This document shows, piece after piece, positions 25,707 to 32,915 of a stretch of 32,915 bases of DNA; position 1 is the first letter of the stretch; every line of letters begins with the position of its first letter. Origin of the DNA: CAYWFP01 sp964457365 (lineage in GTDB: Bacteria > Planctomycetota > SZUA-567); contig CAYWFP010000041.1 of assembly GCA_964457365.1 (NCBI GenBank), positions 1-32,915 of the forward strand, written 5' to 3'. The translations under genes and the position numbers were made by a program. The notes under the pieces were generated by a model. That model did no database searches. It saw nothing but the letters and a program-made list of their open reading frames with translations, and was not told where the DNA came from.

Positions 25707-26369
25707 ATGTACGATCCGGAGGATGAGTTCGATTTCACGGGTGCGCGCGCGCGCATGGTGCGCGAGCAACTCGAACGCCGGAACATCGGGGATCCGGCCG
25801 TGCTCCGAGCCATGGCCGCGGTGCCGCGCCACGCCTTCGTCGATCCGAGCGAGTGGGACGAGGCCTATGCCGACCATCCGTTGCGCATCGGCTGCCGGCA
25901 GACCATCTCGCAGCCGTACATGGTGGCCTATATGTCGCAGGCGCTGCAACTCGAGCCGGAGATGAAAGTGCTCGAGATCGGCACCGGCTGCGGCTACCAG
26001 ACGGCGGTCCTGGCGCAGATGGGCGCGCGCGTCTACACCGTCGAGCGCCACGCGCCGCTCTCGGCGCAGGCCGAGGAACGCCTCGCGACGCTGGGCTTGG
26101 CCGATGACGTCGCTTTCCACGTCGGCGACGGGACGCTCGGCTGGGAGGAACACGTGCCGTACGAGCGCATCCTCGTCACCGCCGCGGCGCCGCACATGCC
26201 GACGGTGTTGCAGGGGCAACTCGCCGAGAAGGGGCGCATGGTGGTCCCCGTCGGGCGCGGTACGCAGGCGCTGCAGATCGTGACCCGGCGCGACGATCGT
26301 TTCGAGCAGGAGCGCGACATCACCTGCGTCTTCGTTCCGCTCGTCGGTCGCGACGGCGCCAGCGAGTAG
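25707..26369 (+). CDS. pcm: Protein-L-isoaspartate O-methyltransferase
   Basis: The enzyme methylates isoaspartyl residues in damaged proteins with S-adenosylmethionine, starting their repair. The 220 residues show the PCMT hallmarks: RMVREQLERRNIGDPAVLRAM (16-36), RHAFVD (41-46), QTISQPYMVAYM (65-76) and SAM motif I VLEIGTGCGYQTAVLAQMG (88-106). The length is typical of the family. The ATG at 25707 lies 8 bases after the glycosyltransferase stop. Its stop at 26369 abuts the stop of the convergent gene with no spacer. Confidence 0.93.
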   Translation: MYDPEDEFDFTGARARMVREQLERRNIGDPAVLRAMAAVPRHAFVDPSEWDEAYADHPLRIGCRQTISQPYMVAYMSQALQLEPEMKVLEIGTGCGYQTAVLAQMGARVYTVERHAPLSAQAEERLATLGLADDVAFHVGDGTLGWEEHVPYERILVTAAAPHMPTVLQGQLAEKGRMVVPVGRGTQALQIVTRRDDRFEQERDITCVFVPLVGRDGASE

Positions 26370-26930
26370 TCATTCCGCTTCGATTGTCCGCCTTCTCGTC
26401 GAACGTCCGATCAAGCGCGCCAGCAGCAGACCGAGCGTCACCGGCAGCCAGACGACGAGCAGTTCCGTGCGGAACGCTCGCCAGCCCCAGACCGAGAAGA
26501 AATCCGCCGGCCGCATCGGCGAGACCTGGATCGGGGTCCACGGAGCGAAATAGCGCTCGTGCGTGAATGGCGAGAAGAGCGCGATGCCGTAGCCGCCGTT
26601 GGTCAGCGTATCAAGAAGTCCGTGACTCGCGGCCAGCGCGGTGAAGAATCCGGCCAGCAGCCACCATCGGCGGGTGAAGGGCTCGATGTAGCGCCAGCAG
26701 AGAAACGCAGCTCCGAGACCGATCAGAAGGGCAAACGGCAGGCCGTGAAAGAAACCGCGATGGCCCAGCGGCGCGTAGTAGGGGACGTTGTAGGCGAAGC
26801 CGATCACGTCCAGGTCCGGCAGCATCGCGCACGCGGGCGCCAAAAGCCAGATCCGGCCGGGCATCGACCTGTCGGACACCGCCCCCGCGGCGGCGAGACC
26901 GACGAACGCGTGGGTGAACATGCAGGGCAT
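26370..26930 (-). CDS. YdjM/DUF457-type membrane-bound metal-dependent hydrolase
   Basis: The 186-residue protein carries the DUF457 (PF04307) pattern: FTHAFVGLAAAG near the start, PDLDVIGF, HRGFFHGLPFALL and SHGLLDTLTNGGYGIALFSPF, with His/Asp residues placed for metal binding and four to five membrane helices. The physiological substrate of the family is not established. ATG 26930 is used here; ATG 26921 (MFTHAF) is an equally good start because neither has a clear ribosome site. It lies 11 bases after the cyclophilin-FKBP stop on the same strand, so it is probably the last gene of that operon. Confidence 0.8.
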   Translation of the reverse strand: MPCMFTHAFVGLAAAGAVSDRSMPGRIWLLAPACAMLPDLDVIGFAYNVPYYAPLGHRGFFHGLPFALLIGLGAAFLCWRYIEPFTRRWWLLAGFFTALAASHGLLDTLTNGGYGIALFSPFTHERYFAPWTPIQVSPMRPADFFSVWGWRAFRTELLVVWLPVTLGLLLARLIGRSTRRRTIEAE

Positions 26931-26941
26931 GTCGTTCCGCT

Positions 26942-28054
26942 TTACTGGATATCGACCAGTTCGACGTCGAAGACGAGCGTAGCGTCGGGCGGAATAACCG
27001 GCGGGTAACCCTTGGGGCCGTAGCCCAGGCCGGGGCGGATGATCAGCCGCCGCTTGCCGCCTTTCTTCATCATCTTGAGCCCCAGGTCCCACCCCGGAAT
27101 GACCTGGCCCTGGCCGAGGGGGAAGGCGATGGGCTGACCCCGGTCGCGCGAGCTGTCGAATTTGACGCCGTTGGGCAGATACCCGGTATAGTGGACCTTG
27201 ACGGTCTGGCCGTTTTCGGGCGCGGGGCCGGTGCCCTCCTCCTCGACGATATAGAGTAACAGGTCGTCGCTGACGCCGGCCTTGAGCGTCTGTTCCCGCA
27301 GCTTGGTGAGGAACGCGATCGCGTCCTTGATGCGCCGAACCATCTCGGCGTTGCCCTGCGCGCGCTCTAGCTGCTGGTGCAGCATGCGCATGCCTGCTTG
27401 CATCTCCGCGGCCACGGTCTTGGAGTATTCGACTTTCTGCCTGGCCAGCACTTCCTGGCGCAGGGCGTCGAAGGTTTTCCGGTCGAAGGAGAAGTCCTGT
27501 GCCGCCTGCCCGACGCGGAGGATCTCGACCTTCTCGATCTTGTCGCCTTTCTCGATCTTGTCGACCACGCTCTGGCCCTTGATCACCTGGCCGAAGACCG
27601 CGTGTTTGTTGTTCAGGTGCGGGGTGGCCTTGTGGGTGATGAAGAACTGGCTGCCGTTACTGACCGGGCCGCTGTTGGCCATGGAGAGGACGCCGGGCTT
27701 ATCGTGCTTGAGCTCGGGGTGGAACTCGTCGGCGAAGCGGTACCCCGCGTCGCCCATGCCGGTGCCCTGCGGGCAGCCGCCCTGGATCATGAAGTCCGCC
27801 ATCACCCGGTGGAAGGTCGTGCCGTCGTAGAAATGGGTCCCCGCGGGCTTGTTGCTCTCCAGGGCGCCCGTGGCGAGGCCGACGAAGTTCATAACCGTCA
27901 GCGGCACTCTCTGATAATATAGCCGGGCGAGGATTTCGCCCTTGGATGTGGTCAGTCTGGCATAGAGGCCAGCGGGCAACTCCGCTTCGCCGGCCGGGAC
28001 GAGCGAGGCCGAAAGGAAGAAGACGAGAAACAGAAACGGTACTGTCTTGCGCAT
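26942..28054 (-). CDS. Secreted cyclophilin-FKBP fusion peptidyl-prolyl isomerase
   Basis: One 370-residue chain joins two unrelated isomerase folds. After a signal peptide (1-23), residues about 28-182 are a cyclophilin with FHRV (81-84), GGCPQGTGMG (92-101) and GSQFFIT (134-140). A helical coiled-coil-like linker (about 190-260) follows. Residues about 281-370 are an FKBP domain with VHYTGYL (287-293), FDSS (299-302), VIPGWD (318-323) and IPPDATLVFDVELVDI. Both active-site sets look intact. The protein should act on exported proteins in the periplasm. It begins 22 bases after the Fur-type gene, so it is in one operon with it. Confidence 0.92.
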   Translation of the reverse strand: MRKTVPFLFLVFFLSASLVPAGEAELPAGLYARLTTSKGEILARLYYQRVPLTVMNFVGLATGALESNKPAGTHFYDGTTFHRVMADFMIQGGCPQGTGMGDAGYRFADEFHPELKHDKPGVLSMANSGPVSNGSQFFITHKATPHLNNKHAVFGQVIKGQSVVDKIEKGDKIEKVEILRVGQAAQDFSFDRKTFDALRQEVLARQKVEYSKTVAAEMQAGMRMLHQQLERAQGNAEMVRRIKDAIAFLTKLREQTLKAGVSDDLLLYIVEEEGTGPAPENGQTVKVHYTGYLPNGVKFDSSRDRGQPIAFPLGQGQVIPGWDLGLKMMKKGGKRRLIIRPGLGYGPKGYPPVIPPDATLVFDVELVDIQ

Positions 28055-28076
28055 GATTGCTCCCGGGAAAGAGGAT

Positions 28077-28556
28077 TCAGGATTCCGCTTCGGTGCGGGT
28101 GCACTTCTCGCACAACCCGAGTATAACGATTCGGTGGGTGCGTTGCTTGAACTTTTTTTCGCGGCAAGCCTGTTGCAGCAGGGTATCGACCTTCTCGTCG
28201 TTGAATTCCAGGAAGGCGCCGCACCGGTCGCAGATCATGTGCTCGTGATGCGGATGGCCGTAGACGTGCTCGTAATGAACGTGCGTGTCGCTGTCGCGAA
28301 TCTGCCGGATCAGGCCCATCTCCGACATCAGCGCCAGCGTGCGATAGACCGTCCCGCGGCTGACGCGATCGGAGCCGGCGGCGAGCGCCGAGGCCACTTC
28401 GTCGGCGCGGAAGTGGTCGTGCCGGCTCATGACGTGCCGGAAGACGATATGCCGCGATTTTGTGATGCGCGCGTCCTTGGCCTTGAGGAAGCGGACGAAT
28501 TCGTTCCACGCGGCGCGCTGCTCGGCCGGCGAATCGTGTTCGGGAACGGTGGTCAT
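28077..28556 (-). CDS. Fur/PerR-family transcriptional regulator
   Basis: The 159 residues have the Fur winged-helix DNA-binding half (ARITKSRHIVFRHVMSRHDHFRADEV...RVSRGTVYRTLALMSEMGLI). The dimerisation half carries the His cluster HVHYEHVYGHPHHEHMIC and two structural zinc pairs, C109-x2-C112 and C149-x2-C152. Members sense iron, peroxide, zinc or other metals; the sequence does not decide which. ATG 28556 is chosen for family length, with GGAGA about 11 bases upstream; ATGs at 28583 and 28610 are in frame. It is divergent from a ferredoxin gene and precedes the cyclophilin-FKBP gene on the same strand. Confidence 0.9.
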   Translation of the reverse strand: MTTVPEHDSPAEQRAAWNEFVRFLKAKDARITKSRHIVFRHVMSRHDHFRADEVASALAAGSDRVSRGTVYRTLALMSEMGLIRQIRDSDTHVHYEHVYGHPHHEHMICDRCGAFLEFNDEKVDTLLQQACREKKFKQRTHRIVILGLCEKCTRTEAES

Positions 28557-28604
28557 GGGGCGGCGTTTCTCCGGTTGCTGCATCCCAAAAAAGTCAAATA
28601 TGGC

Positions 28605-28632
28605 TTGCATCCGCTTCCGCTCTGCCTACGAT
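28605..28632 (+). promoter_or_regulatory. Candidate promoter of the ferredoxin gene
   Basis: TTGCAT (28605-28610) and TACGAT (28627-28632) are separated by 16 bases, giving a transcript start near 28639. The left arm of the inverted repeat TGCCTAC/GTAGGCA overlaps the -10. Confidence 0.4.
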
Positions 28633-28652
28633 ACATACGGGTGTGGTAGGCA
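28623..28652. promoter_or_regulatory. Inverted repeat in the fur-ferredoxin intergenic region, possible operator
   Basis: A perfect 7-bp inverted repeat TGCCTAC (28623-28629) and GTAGGCA (28646-28652) has a 16-base spacer, so the arms are just over two helical turns apart. One arm covers the predicted ferredoxin -10. It does not resemble the classical AT-rich Fur box, so a Fur site is only a possibility; an RNA hairpin is the alternative. Confidence 0.4.
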
Positions 28653-28670
28653 AGCGATAAGGAGGATACC

Positions 28671-28841
28671 ATGGCCTACGTAATCAGTGAGGATTGCACC
28701 ATGTGCGGCTCGTGTAAGGATGTCTGCCCGGTCGAGGCGATCAACGAGGGCGATCCGAAATACACGATCGATCCCGAGAAATGCGTCGACTGCGGCGCCT
28801 GCGCCGGCGAGTGCCCGGTCAACGCCATCTCCGAGGGCTGA
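28671..28841 (+). CDS. 2[4Fe-4S] ferredoxin (56 residues)
   Basis: This small electron carrier has two classical clusters: C9-x2-C12-x2-C15-x3-C19-P and C38-x2-C41-x2-C44-x3-C48-P. Each half ends in a pattern like CPVEAI or CPVNAI, showing the usual internal duplication. The ATG at 28671 has a near-perfect GGAGGA 4 bases upstream, and the gene ends at TGA 28841. Length and motif spacing match clostridial-type ferredoxins. The gene stands alone between its own promoter and a strong terminator, divergent from the Fur-type regulator. Its redox partners are not visible here. Confidence 0.95.
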   Translation: MAYVISEDCTMCGSCKDVCPVEAINEGDPKYTIDPEKCVDCGACAGECPVNAISEG

Positions 28842-28870
28842 TCGCCCCGGGCAAGCGGTCTCAGTTTTCG

Positions 28871-28909
28871 GCCCTCCGCACCGTCTTCCGTGTCGCGGAG
28901 GGCTTTTTC
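28871..28909 (+). terminator. Intrinsic terminator after the ferredoxin gene
   Basis: A perfect 9-bp GC-rich stem GCCCTCCGC/GCGGAGGGC (28871-28879 with 28895-28903, 15-base loop) is followed directly by TTTTTC. It lies 29 bases after the ferredoxin stop. Confidence 0.85.
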
Positions 28910-28957
28910 ATCTATCCAGCGACTCTTTCGTATTGAGTCTAATTTGCAACAACGCCG

Positions 28958-31858
28958 ATGTCAATAAAAAACAGCGACTTCCCCGCCGACACCGCCGCCG
29001 AGGTGGCGCTCTATGATACCGTGGTCGCCATCGACCTGGAGACGACCGGCGCCGATGCCTATACCGACACCATCATCGAGGTCGGCGCGGCGGTGTATCG
29101 CGACGGCGAGGTCTGCGAGACGTTCTCGGAATTGATCGCCACCGACCGCGCACTCGCGCCGGGAATCGTCAAGCTGACGGGCATCACCCAGCAGATGCTC
29201 GCCGATTGCCGGCCGCTGGACACGGTGCTCGCGGACTTTCTTGCCTGGCTTCCTGCGGATGTGCTCTGCATCGCCCACAACGCCGCGTTCGAGCGGGCGT
29301 TCCTGCGGGTGGCGACCAAGGATCGCTTCAAGCATACCGTCCTCGACACGGTGCAACTCGCGCGGATCTGTTATCCGGAGATTCCCAGCCACAGCATGGA
29401 TTCGCTGCGCGAAGCGTTGGATCTGCCGGAGGAGGATTCGCACCGCGCGCTCGGCGACTGCCTGACGCTGCTGGCCTTGTGGCGCAAGCTCCAGGCCCGG
29501 GCGCTCGAGATCCCGCTGCCGGTCGTCGGCGAGATCAACTTCCTCATCGAGACCAACCGGCGCCACCCGCTGCGCGACTTCTTCCGCCGGCTCGAGAGCG
29601 AGATCACTTCGCGCGATTTCGGGCGGGCCGAAACCTCGTTCGAGGCTTTGTTTCCGCCGCTGCGCGCCGCGTCGGAGCCGCCGCGGCTGGAGTCGGACAA
29701 GGACGACTGGCAGCCCCTCGATGCCGATGCGGTGGTGAACTACCTCAAGGCCGACGGCGCCATGGGCAAGGTCTTGTCGACCTACGAGGAGCGGACCGGG
29801 CAGATCGAGATGGCGCGCGCGGTGGTGGAGGCGTTCAACGACGGGACGCACCTCCTGGTCGAGGCCGGCACCGGGATCGGCAAGAGTCTGGCGTATCTGC
29901 TGCCGGCGGTGCTCTTCTCGCGCGAGAACGACGTGCCGGTGATGATCAGCACCAATACGAAGAATTTGCAGGCGCAGCTCTTCGACAAGGATCTCCCGCT
30001 GTTGCGCGAGGTGCTCGGTTTCGATTTCAAGATGGCGCTGATCAAGGGGCGGGGCAACTACCTCTGTCTGCGCAAGCTCCTCTACGTTCTGCGCCAGGCC
30101 GGGGTGGAACTAGACAACGACGAGCGCATGCAGATGCTGCCTCTTCTGACCTGGGCGGCGTGGACGCGGACCGGCGACATCGCCGAGAACATTCTCACCG
30201 GCCGTCCCGGCTTCTGGGGACTCTGGGCCAAGCTCTCGACCAAGGGCGAGGACTGCATGGGCAAGGGGTGCCGTCATTACGCCCGCTGCTTCCTGCGCAA
30301 GGCCCGGTTCAAGGCGCTGCAGGCCGACGTCGTCGTGGCCAACCACGCGCTCGTCTTCGCCGAGATGAACATGAAGAGCCCGACGCTGCCGCCGTATGCG
30401 CAGGTGATCTTCGACGAGGCGCACAACATCGAGGACGCGGCGACGCAGCACCTCTCGGTGGAGATCTCCCAGCCGCGCATCCTTTACGCGCTGGGGCGGC
30501 TGAGCCGCAGCAGCCGGCGCGGCAAGGCGACGGGATTGATCCCGAGCATCCTGCAGCAACTGGTCTCCGGGGCCTGCAGCGCCGAGGATGAACTGGTGGA
30601 GCAGGCCACCCGCCACGCGGAGATGGTGGGCGAGGCCGTGGCCGGGGTGCAGCCGCCGATTGATGAATTCTTCGCCGCCGCCGAGACCTTGCTCAAGGCG
30701 AGCAAGAACGCCTTCTCCGTCCGCTTCGACAGCGAGCGCAAGCGCGAGAGCCGGTGGGAGCCGATCGTCGAGGCCAAGAAGGCGATGGTCGCGGCGCTGG
30801 CCGAGGCGATGCGCGCTGTCGAGTACCTGAGCGAAAACCTGCGCGAGATGGAGTCCGGTCAACTGCAGTACCAGCGCGACTTCATCCGCGACCTGGACGC
30901 TTCGCTGCAGTGGCTGCGCGAAATCACCGAGGACCTGGAGTTCGTGCTCGAGGCCACCGACGAGGAGTACGTCTACTGGATCGAGAAGGCCTCGCCCAAG
31001 CAAGGGGGCGGCCGGCTCTGGGCGGCGCCGCGCAAGGTGGGGCCGCTGTTGTACGACCAGGTCTACGCCCGCAAGCGGACGGTGGTCTTCTCCTCGGCGA
31101 CGTTGACGGTGCGCGACAGCTTCGAGTTCCTGAAGAAACGGATCGGCATCGACCTGATCCCTGTCGAGCGGCTGGTCGAGCTGAATGCGGGGACGCCGTT
31201 CGACTACCGGAAACAGTGCCTGGTGCTGGTGCCGGTCTTTCTGCCCGAGCCCAGCGAGCGTGGCGGCAACTACGCGCGCGATCTGGCCCTGCTGCTGGCC
31301 GAGGTGTACCGCCGCACGCAGGGCCGGGGCATGGCGCTCTTCACCAGCTACGAGATGCTGCGCGGCGTCGCGCAGACGCTGAACCACGAGATGACCGGAG
31401 ACGGTATCCACATCCTCGCCCAGGGCATGTCCGGATCGCGCGAGAACATCACCGCCGTCTTCAAGCGCGACATTCATTCGGTGCTGCTCGGGACGCACTC
31501 CTTCTGGGAAGGGGTGGACGTCATCGGCGAGGCGCTCTCCTGCCTGACCATCGCGCGGCTGCCGTTCGCGGTCTTCACCGATCCCATCGTCGAGGCGCGC
31601 TGCGAGCAGGTCGAGGCCGATGGCGACAACGCGTTTCTGGGCTATTCCTTGCCGAGCTCGGTGATCCGCTTCCGTCAGGGCTTCGGCCGCCTGATCCGCC
31701 ACAAGAGCGACCGCGGCATCGTCATCGTCGCCGACCGGCGCATGGTGGCCAAGCGCTACGGCAAGTGGTTCCAGGACTCGCTGCCGTGCAAGACCGTGGC
31801 CCTCTCCGACCGGGAGGAATTTCTGGACACGGTGTCGGAATGGCTCGGTGAGGAATAG
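28958..31858 (+). CDS. dinG: DinG-family helicase with N-terminal DnaQ-like 3'-5' exonuclease domain
   Basis: The 966-residue protein fuses a DEDDh exonuclease (about 18-180: AIDLETTG with Asp26/Glu28, AHNAAFERAFL, HRALGD) to an XPD/DinG superfamily 2 helicase. The helicase shows Walker A EAGTGIGKS near residue 303, the DEAH box VIFDEAHNIED, and late motifs around GTHSFWEGVDV and IRFRQGFGRLIRHKSDRG. Cysteines in GNYLCLRKL and GEDCMGKGCRHYARCF sit where XPD-type helicases bind a 4Fe-4S cluster. This resembles the Firmicutes exonuclease-DinG arrangement, whereas Escherichia coli DinG lacks the exonuclease. ATG 28958 lacks a clear ribosome site. Role: DNA repair/replication, resolving D-loops or R-loops (family knowledge). 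Confidence 0.92.
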   Translation: MSIKNSDFPADTAAEVALYDTVVAIDLETTGADAYTDTIIEVGAAVYRDGEVCETFSELIATDRALAPGIVKLTGITQQMLADCRPLDTVLADFLAWLPADVLCIAHNAAFERAFLRVATKDRFKHTVLDTVQLARICYPEIPSHSMDSLREALDLPEEDSHRALGDCLTLLALWRKLQARALEIPLPVVGEINFLIETNRRHPLRDFFRRLESEITSRDFGRAETSFEALFPPLRAASEPPRLESDKDDWQPLDADAVVNYLKADGAMGKVLSTYEERTGQIEMARAVVEAFNDGTHLLVEAGTGIGKSLAYLLPAVLFSRENDVPVMISTNTKNLQAQLFDKDLPLLREVLGFDFKMALIKGRGNYLCLRKLLYVLRQAGVELDNDERMQMLPLLTWAAWTRTGDIAENILTGRPGFWGLWAKLSTKGEDCMGKGCRHYARCFLRKARFKALQADVVVANHALVFAEMNMKSPTLPPYAQVIFDEAHNIEDAATQHLSVEISQPRILYALGRLSRSSRRGKATGLIPSILQQLVSGACSAEDELVEQATRHAEMVGEAVAGVQPPIDEFFAAAETLLKASKNAFSVRFDSERKRESRWEPIVEAKKAMVAALAEAMRAVEYLSENLREMESGQLQYQRDFIRDLDASLQWLREITEDLEFVLEATDEEYVYWIEKASPKQGGGRLWAAPRKVGPLLYDQVYARKRTVVFSSATLTVRDSFEFLKKRIGIDLIPVERLVELNAGTPFDYRKQCLVLVPVFLPEPSERGGNYARDLALLLAEVYRRTQGRGMALFTSYEMLRGVAQTLNHEMTGDGIHILAQGMSGSRENITAVFKRDIHSVLLGTHSFWEGVDVIGEALSCLTIARLPFAVFTDPIVEARCEQVEADGDNAFLGYSLPSSVIRFRQGFGRLIRHKSDRGIVIVADRRMVAKRYGKWFQDSLPCKTVALSDREEFLDTVSEWLGEE

Positions 31859-31905
31859 CCACCCGCCGCCGGCGGTCTTCATCGCGTGCCCTTTTTCGCG
31901 GATTG

Positions 31906-31934
31906 TTGACCCGTAACCGCAAGGCTCATATACT
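31906..31934 (+). promoter_or_regulatory. Strong sigma-70-type promoter for secA
   Basis: TTGACC (31906-31911) and TATACT (31929-31934), both five of six to consensus, are spaced by exactly 17 bases. Transcription would start near 31941, leaving a leader of about 110 bases before the secA ATG. Confidence 0.65.
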
Positions 31935-32050
31935 AATATGTTGCGACTGCGGCGGCCGTCCGGGTGCGGTCCCTGCCGTATCGGCAATCGTGGAACATTT
32001 CTTGCATGCCGGGCGTTTCCGCCACGGCTCGAGCAGAGAAGCGAGACAGC

Positions 32051-32915
<865 letters not shown>

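Noticed and set aside
28921..28939. Inverted repeat GACTC/GAGTC upstream of dinG
   Set aside because: Only five base pairs with a 9-base loop; no LexA-like or other known operator pattern.
31859..31900. Terminator after dinG
   Set aside because: A CCGCC/GGCGG hairpin exists, but no T-tract follows directly.

Overview
This is a high-GC bacterial window with densely packed genes and long spurious antisense frames. It contains one 10-base run of N, so it comes from a scaffolded draft assembly. An LpxL/HtrB-type acyltransferase points to a Gram-negative (lipid A-bearing) envelope. The complete Tad pilus cluster, FHA/Ser-Thr kinase signalling, a cyclophilin-FKBP fusion, a duplicated ABC-2 permease and a SecA with two large insertions suggest an uncultured lineage of the PVC/Planctomycetes-like or neighbouring candidate phyla. 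This placement is inference; there is no rRNA or tRNA here to settle it.

Layout. 1-764 (minus): 5' part of nusA, behind a structured leader with a terminator-like hairpin. 1369-16219 (plus): a long Tad (tight adherence, type IVb/Flp pilus) operon with two Flp prepilins, a prepilin peptidase, TadE, a very large TadG-like protein, a second TadE-like pseudopilin, an unrecognised membrane protein, CpaB/RcpC, an FHA-TadA(CpaF) ATPase, TadB, TadC, a DUF192 protein and two FHA-transmembrane proteins (the first split by the N gap). It closes with a good intrinsic terminator. 16465-18066 (plus): a Ser/Thr protein kinase with a PilZ-like and a winged-helix-like C-terminus, behind a sigma-54-like promoter. 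18244-18525: a small basic protein of unknown function behind a strong sigma-70-like promoter.

18586-23958 (minus): a secreted/membrane 787-residue protein, then an ABC ATPase and a twin ABC-2 permease. Between the 787-residue gene and the ATPase lies a ~150-bp MITE-like element with 23-bp imperfect terminal inverted repeats and 9-bp flanking direct repeats. 24167-26369 (plus): LpxL-like acyltransferase, family 2 glycosyltransferase and protein-L-isoaspartate methyltransferase. 26370-28556 (minus): a Fur/PerR-type regulator, a cyclophilin-FKBP fusion and a DUF457 membrane hydrolase. 28671-28841: a 56-residue 2[4Fe-4S] ferredoxin divergent from the Fur-type gene, with an inverted repeat over its promoter. 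28958-31858: DnaQ-like exonuclease/DinG helicase. 32051 to the end: 5' part of secA.

How the genes work together. The most interesting hypothesis is a phospho-signalling Tad pilus. The assembly ATPase itself carries an FHA (phosphothreonine-binding) domain, two further FHA proteins span the membrane at the end of the operon, and a Hanks-type kinase follows immediately. No secretin (CpaC/RcpA) and no TadZ/CpaE are encoded here, so either they lie elsewhere or other proteins, such as the giant TadG or the FHA/helical-repeat proteins, fill part of that role.
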